A stretch of DNA of 64,000 nucleotides, from the NCBI RefSeq assembly GCF_008039555.1, contig NZ_VDUW01000001.1, forward strand, positions 310,001-374,000, written 5' to 3'. Below are positions 1-8,713 of this stretch, in pieces. The first letter of the stretch is position 1, and the number at the start of each line of letters is the position of its first letter. The notes below the pieces were generated by a model that made no database searches, was not told where the DNA came from, and saw only the letters and a list, made by a program, of their open reading frames with translations. The translations under genes were made by a program, and so were the position numbers. The DNA is from Cerasibacillus terrae (GTDB lineage Bacteria; Bacillota; Bacilli; Bacillales; Amphibacillaceae).

Positions 1-1
1 T

Positions 2-1171
2 GTACATGGACTGACTGAAAATGAAAACGATCTCATTTCATACGATGAGTGGCTTAAAACTTATCCATCAACAACTTTTCCACGTGTGCTTTTAAGTGAA
101 AATGATGTGAGTACATTGTTGTATACAAGCGGAACAACTGGGAATCCAAAAGGAGTTATGTTAACCCATCGAAATAATTATTTGCATGCATTATCAGCAA
201 TGCACCATTTACGTGTGAGTGACCGAGACGTATTGATGCATATTTTACCTATGTTTCACGTAAATGGATGGGGTTCGCCATTTTACTATACAGCAAATGG
301 TTCTACACAAGTCATGCAGAAAAAAGTAGACCCAAAAGTAATCTTAGAGAAGATGGAAAAGTATGGAGTAACTGTCATGCATATGGCCCCAACTGTACTA
401 CAATCGATTATGGATAATTATGAGAATGTTAAACCGAAGATTGAACAAAACGTGCGAATCGTTGTTGCAGGAGCTGCACCACCAAAGGCGTTTATTAAAC
501 AGTTGGAAGAAGATATTGGATGGGAGTTTTATCAAGTATATGGAATGACAGAATCATCACCATTAACACTTGCATCATATATTTCTTCAGAAGATGATGG
601 TGTAGATGATGATGAATACTATGAAATGAAAGTAAAAACAGGTTATGAAATGATAGGATCACAAGTTCGAGTTGTTGATGAATTAGGTAATGATGTGGAG
701 AAAGATGGAAAAGAAGTTGGTGAAATAATTGTTAAAGGGCCAGGAGTGATGAAGGGTTATTGGAAAGATGAAGAACAAACAAATGCAACAATTATTGATG
801 GTTGGCTTCATACTGGTGATATGGGAACAATGGATGAAGACAGACGCATAAGAGTAGTTGATCGAAAGAAAGATATTATCATTAGTGGTGGAGAAAACAT
901 TTCCTCTATTGAAATTGAAAATGTTTTATACGATCACCCAGCAGTTCAAGAAGTAGCAGTTATTGCGACTCCACATGAAAAATGGGGTGAAACACCACAT
1001 GCAGTTGTTGTTTTACGCAGTGGTCATGAGGTGACAGAGCAACAATTAATTGACTTTACAAGAGAACATTTAGCTCATTTTAAATGTCCACGGATGGTGA
1101 CAATTATGGATGAATTACCAAAAACAGCGAGCGGGAAAATCTTGAAAGTTCAGTTAAGAGAATATGTCTAA
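2..1171 (+). CDS. AMP-forming acyl-CoA synthetase (3' part only)
   Basis: Adenylate-forming ligase that activates a carboxylic acid, probably a medium- or long-chain fatty acid, to acyl-AMP and then acyl-CoA. The frame is open from base 2, so the N-terminal part lies outside the window; about 389 residues are visible. Motifs in order: the phosphate-binding loop YTSGTTGNPKG near base 122, the YGMTESSP substrate/ATP motif near 538, GWLHTGDMG near 800, DRKKDIIISGGENISS near 861, and the C-terminal PKTASGKILK with the adenylation lysine near 1121. Substrate cannot be told from sequence. It ends facing ilvE and shares a bidirectional hairpin with it. Confidence 0.9.
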   Translation, partial: VHGLTENENDLISYDEWLKTYPSTTFPRVLLSENDVSTLLYTSGTTGNPKGVMLTHRNNYLHALSAMHHLRVSDRDVLMHILPMFHVNGWGSPFYYTANGSTQVMQKKVDPKVILEKMEKYGVTVMHMAPTVLQSIMDNYENVKPKIEQNVRIVVAGAAPPKAFIKQLEEDIGWEFYQVYGMTESSPLTLASYISSEDDGVDDDEYYEMKVKTGYEMIGSQVRVVDELGNDVEKDGKEVGEIIVKGPGVMKGYWKDEEQTNATIIDGWLHTGDMGTMDEDRRIRVVDRKKDIIISGGENISSIEIENVLYDHPAVQEVAVIATPHEKWGETPHAVVVLRSGHEVTEQQLIDFTREHLAHFKCPRMVTIMDELPKTASGKILKVQLREYV

Positions 1172-1250
1172 ATATATTATAAAGCATCTTTGGGCAAGCT
1201 TTATTTGCATCCTACTAGATTGATAAAAAGTCATACTATGATGGATAGTA

Positions 1251-1293
1251 AAAACATCGGTTACTAATAAAAATCATCAGTAACCGATGTTTT
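1251..1293. terminator. Bidirectional terminator between convergent genes
   Basis: A 15-bp perfect inverted repeat (1251-1265 and 1279-1293, core CATCGGTTACT) with a 13-nt loop. It is flanked by A-runs on the left and T-runs on the right, so it can stop transcription from both the acyl-CoA synthetase and ilvE. Confidence 0.85.
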
Positions 1294-1300
1294 ATATTGT

Positions 1301-2389
1301 TTATTTAATGAGTGCTTTATCAACATATTCACTCCATCCAAAAGGATCTTTCGTTTTTCCGTATTGGATATCTGTTATTGTATCGTATAATCTTTTGGAC
1401 AGTTCCCCTGTCTTTCCTTGATTAATCGTTATTTTCTCATCGTTCCAGACAAGTGAGCCAATTGGTGAGATGACGGCAGCGGTTCCCGTACCAAACGCCT
1501 CTTCAAGTATGCCATTATGAAATGCTTCGATTAGTTCCTTTATAGTAATTTTACTCTCCGTTACTTTAAAGCCCCAATGTTTTAATAATTTAATAGCTGA
1601 ATCTCTTGTAACTCCTGGTAAAATACTCCCTGTTAAAGCAGGTGTAATGATTTCACCATTTATTTTAAAAAATACATTCATACTACCGACTTCTTCAATA
1701 TACTTTTTTTCTACAGCATCAAGCCATAAAACTTGAGCATATCCATTTCTTTCAGCAATTTCTTGAGCTTTAAGACTGGATGCATAGTTACCACCTGTTT
1801 TAGCTTCACCTGTTCCACCAACAACAGCCCGAACATATTCATTTTCCACCAAAATTTCTACTGGATTAACTCCTTCTTTATAATACGAACCCACAGGCGA
1901 CAAAATAACAATGAATTGATACTGTTGTGATGAAGCTACACCTAAATATGGTTCTGTTGAGATGATAAATGGACGGATGTAAAGTGATGTTCCTTGTTTG
2001 GTTGGAATCCATTCTTTTTCAAGACTAACGAGCTGTTTTATTGCCTTTAAGACAAATTTTTCATCAATCTCTGGTATACAAAGGCGTTGATTGGAACGAT
2101 TTAGACGTTCAATGTTTTTTTGGGGGCGAAAGAGAAGTGCGTCACCTTTTGGTGAAAGATATGCTTTCATCCCTTCAAAAACGGATTGTCCATAATGAAA
2201 AATCATTGCAGCTGGGTCAACGGTAAGTGGTTGATAAGGTATAATTCGTGGATCATGCCAACCATGAGCAAAAGAATAATCCATTACAAACATGTGGTCA
2301 GTAAATTCTCTACCAAACTCTATATCTTCAATGATCGGCTTTGTTTTTTTATCAGTACGATAATCCACCCGTATAGGTTTCTCTTTCAT
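1301..2389 (-). CDS. ilvE: Branched-chain amino acid aminotransferase
   Basis: PLP-dependent class IV aminotransferase of 362 aa that interconverts Leu/Ile/Val and their 2-oxo acids with 2-oxoglutarate/glutamate. This serves branched-chain amino acid synthesis and supplies primers for branched fatty acids. The PLP lysine is K197 in GEAKTGGNYAS. The FHYGQSVFEGMKAY block at about 64-77 and EEAFGTGTAAVISP near 296 match the family, and length is typical. ATG start follows AAAGGGATGG. It stands alone, with its own promoter and a shared terminator. Several Bacillaceae carry two paralogues, so the symbol (ilvE versus ilvK) is a family-level choice. Confidence 0.93.
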   Translation of the reverse strand: MKEKPIRVDYRTDKKTKPIIEDIEFGREFTDHMFVMDYSFAHGWHDPRIIPYQPLTVDPAAMIFHYGQSVFEGMKAYLSPKGDALLFRPQKNIERLNRSNQRLCIPEIDEKFVLKAIKQLVSLEKEWIPTKQGTSLYIRPFIISTEPYLGVASSQQYQFIVILSPVGSYYKEGVNPVEILVENEYVRAVVGGTGEAKTGGNYASSLKAQEIAERNGYAQVLWLDAVEKKYIEEVGSMNVFFKINGEIITPALTGSILPGVTRDSAIKLLKHWGFKVTESKITIKELIEAFHNGILEEAFGTGTAAVISPIGSLVWNDEKITINQGKTGELSKRLYDTITDIQYGKTKDPFGWSEYVDKALIK

Positions 2390-2422
2390 GCTACCATCCC
2401 TTTATTTTGAATTTTAATATTA

Positions 2423-2451
2423 ATCATACGATATAAAATTTAAAGATGCAA
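2423..2451 (-). promoter_or_regulatory. SigA-type promoter of ilvE
   Basis: Reading the minus strand, TTGCAT (2446-2451) is followed after 17 bp by TATGAT (2423-2428), 34 bases before the ilvE ATG. The -35 is weak. Confidence 0.4.
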
Positions 2452-2673
2452 CTATTTTTTCAATTTTTCTATCCTTCCTATATTACAGAAAAAGGAATTC
2501 AAATCTTCTATAAAAACGTTAGATTCCATAAAAAATATAAAATCGACAAATATTTTAATTACAACGAAGACACCGCTCTTCGCACTTGTGATTAATACGT
2601 ATATGAAATATGAATGGACAGCCATCTCTATGGATGTCTTCATATATAAATACCCAGTTTTATCTAATTAATC

Positions 2674-2700
2674 ACCCTCTAATGACAATGACATAAACTA
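2674..2700 (+). promoter_or_regulatory. SigK-like promoter of dpaA
   Basis: CATAAACTA at 2692-2700 matches the SigK -10 consensus CATANNNTA exactly, and an AC -35 (2674-2675) lies 16 bp upstream. The dipicolinate synthase operon of B. subtilis is transcribed by SigK in the mother cell, so location and match agree. Confidence 0.6.
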
Positions 2701-2766
2701 TATAGAAATCAGTTAAGGGGCAATCATAAAATTCCAATTGTATGGAGTAAGAGGGGATGAATAAAT

Positions 2767-3657
2767 ATGAAACAGAATATTGCTGTCATAGGTGGGGATG
2801 CACGCTATATTGAATTGATAAGACAATTAAATTACTATCCTGAATTTACAACGACTATTTCAGGATTTAATAAATTAGAACAAGGGTTTACAGGAGCAAA
2901 ACAGGTAGATTTTACTGATTTAAGACCGGAATTATTTGATGCAATTGTTTTACCAATCACCGGGACAAAAAAAGCAGGATTAGTAGAAACTTTTTTTTCT
3001 GATGAGGAAATTTATTTATCAAGAAAATGGTTTGAGCGATTGGATAAAAAGACTCCCATCTTTACTGGAATAACAAATGACTTTTTAGATAAAATTACAG
3101 ACAATACAAATGCAAAAGTTATCCCACTATTAGATAGGGATGATGTGGCTATTTATAACTCCATTCCAACTGCAGAAGGTACGATTCTCATGGCAATGAA
3201 ACACACAGATTACACAATCCACTCATCACGAATTATTGTAACAGGATTTGGAAGAGTAGGACATACCGTAGCAAATAAATTTCAAGCATTAGGTGCGAAC
3301 GTATCTGTAGCAGCTACTAAAATTAGGGATTTAGCAAGGATTACAGAGATGGGACTTGATTCTATTCCATTACATTTATTGGAGGATTATACGGATGAAT
3401 GCGATATCTTAATCAACACCATCCCAGCTCCTGTCATTCAAAAAACTGCAATCCAGCATTTACCGCCACACGCTTTAATTTTCGATCTTGCTTCTAAACC
3501 AGGTGGAACAGATTTTGAATTTGCTAAACAACGTGGTATTAAAGCGGTTTTATCGGAAAGTCTCCCTGGCATTGTTGCCCCGAAAACAGCAGGAAAAATA
3601 CTTGCGAATGTCATTATACAGATATTAATGGAGAGGAGTTCAATAGATGAATCTTGA
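2767..3657 (+). CDS. dpaA: Dipicolinate synthase subunit A
   Basis: Also called SpoVFA. With DpaB it oxidises the product of DapA to dipicolinic acid in the mother cell; the acid is then loaded into the spore core with calcium. The 296-aa protein has an N-terminal dipicolinate-synthase domain (1-120) and a Rossmann NAD(P) domain whose glycine loop GFGRVG is at 160-165. Start ATG follows AAGAGGGGATG. It overlaps dpaB by 11 bases, implying translational coupling, and asd-dapG-dapA follow on the same strand. An upstream SigK-type promoter fits sporulation-stage expression. Confidence 0.95.
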   Translation: MKQNIAVIGGDARYIELIRQLNYYPEFTTTISGFNKLEQGFTGAKQVDFTDLRPELFDAIVLPITGTKKAGLVETFFSDEEIYLSRKWFERLDKKTPIFTGITNDFLDKITDNTNAKVIPLLDRDDVAIYNSIPTAEGTILMAMKHTDYTIHSSRIIVTGFGRVGHTVANKFQALGANVSVAATKIRDLARITEMGLDSIPLHLLEDYTDECDILINTIPAPVIQKTAIQHLPPHALIFDLASKPGGTDFEFAKQRGIKAVLSESLPGIVAPKTAGKILANVIIQILMERSSIDES

Positions 3658-4237
3658 AGGAAAACGAATTGGTTTTGGTTTAACTGCTTCTCATTGCACA
3701 TATGAAGATGTTTTTCCTCAAATGGAGCGTTTAAAACAATTAGGTGCGGAGGTTGTGCCAATTGTTTCATATAATGTTAAAAATGTTGATACAAAATTTG
3801 GAAAAGCGAAAGATCATATTCAAAGAATCGAGGATATAACCGGTGAAAAAGTAATTGCTACGATACCAGATGCAGAGCCTCTAGGTCCAATAAGACCATT
3901 GGATTGTATGGTAATTGCACCACTCACAGGTAATTCAATGAGTCGATTGGCTAATGCTATAACAGATTCACCACCTCTTATGGCAGCAAAAGCAACCATG
4001 AGAAATCAAAATCCAGTTGTATTAGGAATTGCCACAAATGATGCACTTGGTTTAAATGGGGTTAACCTCATGCGATTAATGGCTAGTAAAAATATTTTCT
4101 TTATTCCTTTTGGGCAAGATGCACCAGAAAAAAAGCCAAATTCATTAGTAGCAAATATGGAATTACTGCCAAATACGATTGTAAATGCATTAAAACAAAA
4201 ACAATTACAGCCAGTTATTATACCATTTGATGATTAA
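3647..4237 (+). CDS. dpaB: Dipicolinate synthase subunit B (flavoprotein family)
   Basis: Also called SpoVFB, the 196-aa partner of DpaA. It belongs to the flavoprotein/phosphopantothenoylcysteine-decarboxylase-like fold: GFGLTASHC near 8-17 forms the phosphate-binding start, and MVIAPLTGNSMSRLANAITD at about 87-106 is the family signature. Both are needed for dipicolinate and hence wet-heat resistance of spores. The start lies inside dpaA with an AGGAG (3633-3637) just upstream. A SigA-type promoter for asd begins inside its 3' end, so vegetative expression of the following lysine genes need not depend on it. Confidence 0.95.
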   Translation: MNLEGKRIGFGLTASHCTYEDVFPQMERLKQLGAEVVPIVSYNVKNVDTKFGKAKDHIQRIEDITGEKVIATIPDAEPLGPIRPLDCMVIAPLTGNSMSRLANAITDSPPLMAAKATMRNQNPVVLGIATNDALGLNGVNLMRLMASKNIFFIPFGQDAPEKKPNSLVANMELLPNTIVNALKQKQLQPVIIPFDD

Positions 4238-4254
4238 ATGTTGTATGATAAAAT
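4227..4254 (+). promoter_or_regulatory. Possible SigA promoter of asd-dapG-dapA
   Basis: TTGATG (4227-4232), 16-bp spacer, TAAAAT (4249-4254), overlapping the dpaB stop region. It would give vegetative transcription of the amino-acid genes independent of the SigK promoter. Prediction only. Confidence 0.4.
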
Positions 4255-4285
4255 AGAAAGAATAGATTAGAAGGGAGTAATATAA

Positions 4286-5332
4286 ATGAAAAATAAATCA
4301 ATATATGATATAGCTATTGTAGGAGCGACAGGAGCAGTTGGTCAAAAAATAATGGATGTTCTAGAAAAAAGGAATTTTCCAATTGGTTCTATAAAACTAT
4401 TATCCTCTAAAAATTCTGCAGGAAAAAAGATTAATTTTTTTAATGAAGAAATAATTGTTGAAGAAGCTACTCCCGAGAGTTTTACAAACGTAGATATTGC
4501 TTTCTTTTCAGCAGGAGGATCTGTTTCTGAAGCACTTGTACCAGCTGCCATTGAAAAAGGGGCAGTTGTCATCGATAACACCAGTGCATATAGAATGGAT
4601 GCAAATGTACCTTTAGTTGTTCCAGAAGTAAACGAAACAGATATTAAAAATCATAAGGGACTTATTGCAAACCCAAACTGCTCAACGATTCAAATGGTAA
4701 CAGCATTAAAACCTATTCAAAAAGCATACGGATTAAATCGAATTATTGTTTCTACCTATCAAGCTGTTTCCGGATCAGGTAAAAAAGCTGTAGATGAGTT
4801 AGATAAACAAACAAGAAACTATGTAAATAAAGAAGAAACAAAGCCAGAAGTTTTACCAGTTGCAGGTGATAAACGCCATTATCCAATTGCTTTTAATGCT
4901 TTACCACAGATTGATGTATTTCAGGAAAATGGCTATACTGCTGAGGAAATGAAAATGATCAATGAAACGAAAAAAATAATGCATTTACCAGATGTGAAAG
5001 TAGCGGCAACGTGTGTTCGTCTACCATTTTTCACATCACATGCTGAAAGTATCTATATAGAAATAGATAAAGAAAATATCAATCCAACTGATATATGGAA
5101 AGTACTAGAATCACAGGAAGGGGTCGTCTTAGAAGATGATATACAAACACAAACATATCCAACTCCATTAAGTGCAATGGATAAAGATGAAGTGTTTGTT
5201 GGTCGTGTAAGAAAAGACTTAGACTGTGACAAAGGATTTCATATGTGGGTTGTTTCTGATAATCTATTAAAAGGTGCTGCACTAAATACTGTACAAATTG
5301 CAGAAAGTTTAATAAAAAATAAATGGTTATAG
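4286..5332 (+). CDS. asd: Aspartate-semialdehyde dehydrogenase
   Basis: Reduces aspartyl-4-phosphate to aspartate 4-semialdehyde with NADPH, the branch point to lysine/diaminopimelate/dipicolinate and to threonine/methionine. The NADP loop GATGAVG is at 13-19, the catalytic cysteine is C132 in ANPNCSTIQ, and the active-site histidine is in PFFTSHAES near 255. The 348-aa length is normal. AGAAGGGAG precedes the ATG. It is followed 46 bases later by dapG, the enzyme that makes its substrate. Confidence 0.96.
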   Translation: MKNKSIYDIAIVGATGAVGQKIMDVLEKRNFPIGSIKLLSSKNSAGKKINFFNEEIIVEEATPESFTNVDIAFFSAGGSVSEALVPAAIEKGAVVIDNTSAYRMDANVPLVVPEVNETDIKNHKGLIANPNCSTIQMVTALKPIQKAYGLNRIIVSTYQAVSGSGKKAVDELDKQTRNYVNKEETKPEVLPVAGDKRHYPIAFNALPQIDVFQENGYTAEEMKMINETKKIMHLPDVKVAATCVRLPFFTSHAESIYIEIDKENINPTDIWKVLESQEGVVLEDDIQTQTYPTPLSAMDKDEVFVGRVRKDLDCDKGFHMWVVSDNLLKGAALNTVQIAESLIKNKWL

Positions 5333-5378
5333 AATAAAGCTAGATTTAAACCCAATCATTGAGGTGTGAAATTTTATT

Positions 5379-6587
5379 ATGCAAATATTAGTCCAAAAGT
5401 TTGGTGGTACTTCTGTACAAAACGAACAAAGCAGAAAACATGTTTTAAAACAAATTAAGCATGCTCTTATGCAAAATTATAAATTAATAGTTGTTGTCTC
5501 AGCTCTTGGTAGAAGGCCAGACCCATATGCAACAGATTCTTTATTAGAACTTGTACAATATCCAGCAAATCATAATTCGAAACGTGAACTTGATTTATTA
5601 ATGGCATGTGGGGAAGTTATTTCTTCTATTGTTTTATCAAACGAACTTCAAAAAAATCATATCAATTCAATTGCTCTAACTGGTGCTCAAGCCGGCTTTA
5701 TTACAACTGATGATTTTACAGAAGCTAAGATTAAACAAATTAATCCAGAGCGAATTGAACAAGAATTTAAACACCATGATGTGATTGTTGTTGCTGGTTT
5801 CCAAGGGCAAACAGAAACAGGTGAAATAACAACCATTGGTCGTGGTGGAAGTGATACTACTGCCGCATCTTTAGGTGCTGCTCTAGAAGCGGAACAAATT
5901 GAAATATTTACGGATGTAAATGGTGTTATGACAGCAGATCCAAAAGTTGTTGAATCAGCATGCCCGTTAGATACTGTAACATATACAGAAATATGTAATT
6001 TAGCTTATCAAGGAGCTAAAGTCATTCATCCACGTGCAGTGGAAATTGCTATGCAAGCAAAAATTCCGATACGTGTCCGGTCTACCTATGCCGATGATGG
6101 TGGTACACTTGTTACATCTTCTACAGATATAACAGATCGTATAATCACTGGAATTGCTCATATTTCATCTATTACCCAAATTAAAGTAGAGATGGAAGAA
6201 GGCTATACGCGCCAATCTGATGTATTTAAAGCGATGGCAGATGCTGGTATATCCATTGATTTTATTAATATATCACCAACTGGGATAATTTATACTGTAC
6301 CAGATTCTTCAACAGAAAAAGCAATTGATATATTAAATACGCTAGGTTTTCAGCCATCACTACACAAAAATTGCGCGAAAGTCTCTGCTGTTGGAGCTGG
6401 AATGACAGGTGTTCCTGGTGTTGCTTCAAGAATTGTTCAAGCATTAACAGATGAAGGTATACAAATACTGCAATCAGCAGATAGTCATACAACAATTTGG
6501 GTCTTAGTTGATGAAAAGGATTTAAAAAAGGCAGTTAATGCGCTTCATAATGAATTTAAATTGAATAAAATAAATGGTGCAAAGTAA
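5379..6587 (+). CDS. dapG: Aspartokinase I (diaminopimelate-sensitive type)
   Basis: Phosphorylates aspartate to aspartyl-4-phosphate, the first step of the aspartate family pathway. KFGGTSV at 7-13 is the kinase signature, and TTIGRGGSDTTAASLGAAL at about 150-168 the catalytic/nucleotide block. Two ACT regulatory domains fill roughly 265-402. Of the three Bacillus aspartokinases, the one in this operon is the DAP-inhibited isoenzyme linked to peptidoglycan and dipicolinate supply; that assignment is by synteny. SD GAGGTG lies 14 bases before the ATG. No lysine riboswitch is visible upstream, in keeping with dapG rather than lysC. Confidence 0.94.
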   Translation: MQILVQKFGGTSVQNEQSRKHVLKQIKHALMQNYKLIVVVSALGRRPDPYATDSLLELVQYPANHNSKRELDLLMACGEVISSIVLSNELQKNHINSIALTGAQAGFITTDDFTEAKIKQINPERIEQEFKHHDVIVVAGFQGQTETGEITTIGRGGSDTTAASLGAALEAEQIEIFTDVNGVMTADPKVVESACPLDTVTYTEICNLAYQGAKVIHPRAVEIAMQAKIPIRVRSTYADDGGTLVTSSTDITDRIITGIAHISSITQIKVEMEEGYTRQSDVFKAMADAGISIDFINISPTGIIYTVPDSSTEKAIDILNTLGFQPSLHKNCAKVSAVGAGMTGVPGVASRIVQALTDEGIQILQSADSHTTIWVLVDEKDLKKAVNALHNEFKLNKINGAK

Positions 6588-6611
6588 TAATATGGGGAAG
6601 GTGTTAGAAAC

Positions 6612-7472
6612 ATGGATTTCGGTAGAGTTTTAACTGCGATGGTCACTCCATTTGATGAAAATAAGGCAATTGATTACGATCAAACAACACGATTAATTGA
6701 ATATTTATTAGAGAATGGAACAGATGGCCTTGTTGTATCAGGTACAACTGGTGAATCACCTACCTTAACGTTTGAAGAAAAAGTAAAATTATTTGAACAT
6801 GTAGTAAAAGTAGTTGATAAACGAGTACCAGTGTTTGCTGGTACGGGAAGTAACGACACAGCGAATTCGATCACTTTAACAAAAGAAGCAGAAAAAATAG
6901 GTGTAGATGGAATCATGCTTGTTGTTCCGTATTATAATAAACCAAATCAGCGTGGAATGTATCAACATTTTACTGCGATTGCTAAAGTGACAACATTACC
7001 TGTTATGCTATATAATATACCAGGACGTTCAAGTGTAAAAATGGATGCAGATACAATCATTCAGCTAAGTGATATTCCTAACATTGTTTCTGTAAAAGAG
7101 GCATCGGGCGACTTAGACCAAGTAGCTAAAATTATTGAAAAAACAAATGATTCATTTTCCGTTTATTCAGGTGATGATGCTTTGACATTGCCAATGATGT
7201 CCATAGGTGCGAACGGAGTTGTATCCGTATCTTCACATATTATTGGTAAAGAAATGCAATCCATGGTCACTGCCTTTACAGATGGAGATGTAAAGAAAGC
7301 TGCTGCCATTCATAGAGAGCTATTACCAGTGATGAATGGACTATTTAGCGCTCCATCACCAACTCCTTTAAAAGTTGCATTACGTTTGAGTGGAATGGAT
7401 TGTGGAAGTGTTCGTTTGCCACTAGTAGATTTAACAGAGGAAGAAGAGAAGTACATCAAACAATTGATATAA
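6612..7472 (+). CDS. dapA: 4-hydroxy-tetrahydrodipicolinate synthase
   Basis: Condenses pyruvate with aspartate 4-semialdehyde to HTPA, the precursor of DAP/lysine and, through DpaAB, dipicolinate. Class I aldolase of 286 aa: Schiff-base lysine K162 in VSVKEASGD, catalytic tyrosine Y134 in YNIPGR, and TTGE at 45-48 for the triad threonines. The start ATG follows GGGGAAGGTG. It is the last gene of the unit and is followed by a strong terminator. In B. subtilis rnjB follows, but here it is absent. Confidence 0.96.
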   Translation: MDFGRVLTAMVTPFDENKAIDYDQTTRLIEYLLENGTDGLVVSGTTGESPTLTFEEKVKLFEHVVKVVDKRVPVFAGTGSNDTANSITLTKEAEKIGVDGIMLVVPYYNKPNQRGMYQHFTAIAKVTTLPVMLYNIPGRSSVKMDADTIIQLSDIPNIVSVKEASGDLDQVAKIIEKTNDSFSVYSGDDALTLPMMSIGANGVVSVSSHIIGKEMQSMVTAFTDGDVKKAAAIHRELLPVMNGLFSAPSPTPLKVALRLSGMDCGSVRLPLVDLTEEEEKYIKQLI

Positions 7473-7480
7473 AATGAAAA

Positions 7481-7506
7481 ATACCGGCAATAGCCGGTAT
7501 TTTTTT
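7481..7506 (+). terminator. Terminator of the dpa/asd/dap operon
   Basis: ATACCGGC (7481-7488), AATA loop, GCCGGTAT (7493-7500), then TTTTTT. Textbook intrinsic terminator placed 8 bases after dapA. Confidence 0.92.
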
Positions 7507-7595
7507 GTGTTTTTTTCAAGCAAACCTATTTTCGTATAGTATGAATATACTCATTTCGAACATACTATGACCATATATAAAAGGAGTGATTTGTA

Positions 7596-8330
7596 ATGGA
7601 TAAGGAAACAGAAAAACAAAAAAAGCAAACGAAACAAGGTGGAAATAATGCTTCTGCTATAGTAGAAAAAATACAACAACTAGGTCAAACGAATGTTCCA
7701 CAAGCACCTGATTCGAATATTCATGTTTTATCGATTATTGGCCAAGTGGAAGGACACGTCCAATTACCTCCTCAAAATAAAACAACAAAATATGAACATG
7801 TATTACCACAACTTATTGCCATTGAACAAAATCCCAAAATTGAAGGTTTAATCATTTTATTAAACACAGTTGGTGGTGATGTAGAAGCAGGATTAGCATT
7901 AGCTGAAATGATTGCATCTATGTCTAAACCAACTGTTTCAATTGTTTTAGGTGGTGGACATTCTATTGGTGTTCCTATTGCTACGGCTGCGGATTATAGT
8001 TTTATTGTTCCTACTGCTACAATGACCATACATCCAATTCGACTAACTGGTCTAGTTATTGGTGTTCCTCAGACATTTGAGTACTTAGATAAAATGCAAG
8101 ACCGAGTTATTAAATTTGTTGTTGATCATTCAAACATTAAAGAGGATCATTTTAAAGAATTGATGTTTGCAAAAGGTAACTTAACAAGAGATATTGGAAC
8201 AAATGTTGTTGGAGAAGATGCAGTAGAACAAGGACTTATTAATGAAGTCGGTGGTGTGAAAAACGCAATGGAAAAGGTTAATGAGTTGATTGGAGACAAT
8301 AAAGAACCCGAACAGGAGGTTATTCAGTGA
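7596..8330 (+). CDS. tepA: ClpP-fold translocation-enhancing/SASP-processing protease
   Basis: Homologue of B. subtilis TepA (YmfB), a cytosolic ClpP/crotonase-fold serine peptidase linked by various reports to preprotein translocation and to degradation of spore acid-soluble proteins. The nucleophile is probably S123 in [10 protein letters not shown] and the general base H147 in TMTIHPIRL. The first 40 residues are charged and Gln/Lys-rich, with no signal peptide. Start ATG follows AAAGGAGTG. Its stop overlaps the ylzJ start by 4 bases. An 8-bp inverted repeat (7536-7543/7561-7568) sits in the short upstream region. Confidence 0.9.
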   Translation: MDKETEKQKKQTKQGGNNASAIVEKIQQLGQTNVPQAPDSNIHVLSIIGQVEGHVQLPPQNKTTKYEHVLPQLIAIEQNPKIEGLIILLNTVGGDVEAGLALAEMIASMSKPTVSIVLGGGHSIGVPIATAADYSFIVPTATMTIHPIRLTGLVIGVPQTFEYLDKMQDRVIKFVVDHSNIKEDHFKELMFAKGNLTRDIGTNVVGEDAVEQGLINEVGGVKNAMEKVNELIGDNKEPEQEVIQ

Positions 8331-8539
8331 TTATATATACGCCATTATCTGAAGTGGATATTTTTCCAACTGAAAATGAGGCACATTCCAAACGTCATTG
8401 TGTAACATTTCAAGGAAAGCAAATGTATGTAGAAGAACAGGAAAATGGATCTTACCAATTATTGCAACTACTTTCAACAGATCCAAATGATTTTATGGAT
8501 CAAAATTACGTCCCAGGGACTTCCATCCCAAATAAGTAA
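8327..8539 (+). CDS. ylzJ: YlzJ-like small protein
   Basis: A 70-aa acidic protein of unknown function, conserved between tepA and spoIIIE in Bacillaceae. It starts [14 protein letters not shown] and has no membrane segment or known catalytic motif. Start appears to be GTG inside the tepA stop region (GTGA overlap), with AGGAGG ten bases upstream, so it is translationally coupled to tepA. Assignment rests on the opening sequence, size and position. Confidence 0.8.
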   Translation: MIIYTPLSEVDIFPTENEAHSKRHCVTFQGKQMYVEEQENGSYQLLQLLSTDPNDFMDQNYVPGTSIPNK

Positions 8540-8610
8540 TACGAATGCATTTTAAGTTAATGTTCCAATCATTTTTCAAGAAAATGCTAGTCTATTAAAT
8601 GGAAAAAATA

Positions 8611-8619
8611 TGTTATACT
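8611..8619 (+). promoter_or_regulatory. Extended -10 promoter of spoIIIE
   Basis: TGTTATACT: TG, one base, then TATACT (8614-8619). The -35 position (TCTATT, 8591-8596) is weak, as is usual for extended -10 promoters. Transcription would start near 8626, producing a leader of about 110 nt. Confidence 0.5.
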
Positions 8620-8626
8620 AATTACA

Positions 8627-8713
8627 GTGTACATGTAGATGCCCTTGTCTTTATAATGACAAGGGTTAACCTATTTGATTCGCGAATTGTATAGGCTTAA
8701 TTCCCATGTATAT
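8627..8713 (+). promoter_or_regulatory. Structured mRNA leader of spoIIIE (possible three-way junction)
   Basis: Three nested/adjacent helices can form. P1 pairs 8627-8635 with 8705-8713 (9 bp including two G-U). P2 is CCCTTGTC (8642-8649) with GACAAGGG (8658-8665), 8-nt loop. P3 is CCTAT (8670-8674) with ATAGG (8691-8695), enclosing the palindrome ATTCGCGAAT. P1 closes five bases before the AGGAGGTTGGAGG ribosome site. No T-tract follows P2, so it is not a terminator. I cannot match it to a known riboswitch. Confidence 0.45.

Larger units (their letters stand above)
2390..2766. other. Divergent intergenic region ilvE / dpaA (no gene)
   Basis: This 377-base gap holds the ilvE promoter on the minus strand and a SigK-like promoter for dpaA on the plus strand. 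A short perfect hairpin (CGAAGA at 2565-2570, TCTTCG at 2577-2582, 6-nt loop) has no T-tract. A 63-codon minus frame here has no ribosome binding site and atypical composition. I see no T-box motif (GGGTGGNACCGCG) in the ilvE leader. Confidence 0.6.

Noticed and set aside
2390-2600. Possible T-box leader for ilvE
   Set aside because: No GGGTGGNACCGCG-type sequence or terminator/antiterminator pair on the minus strand; leader is short.
2452-2643. 63-codon minus-strand frame upstream of ilvE
   Set aside because: No ribosome site, unusual hydrophobic/aromatic composition, lies within a promoter-bearing spacer, no family resemblance.
5333-5378. Lysine riboswitch before the aspartokinase gene
   Set aside because: Only 46 bases with no room for an L-box; the gene is the dapG type, which normally has none.
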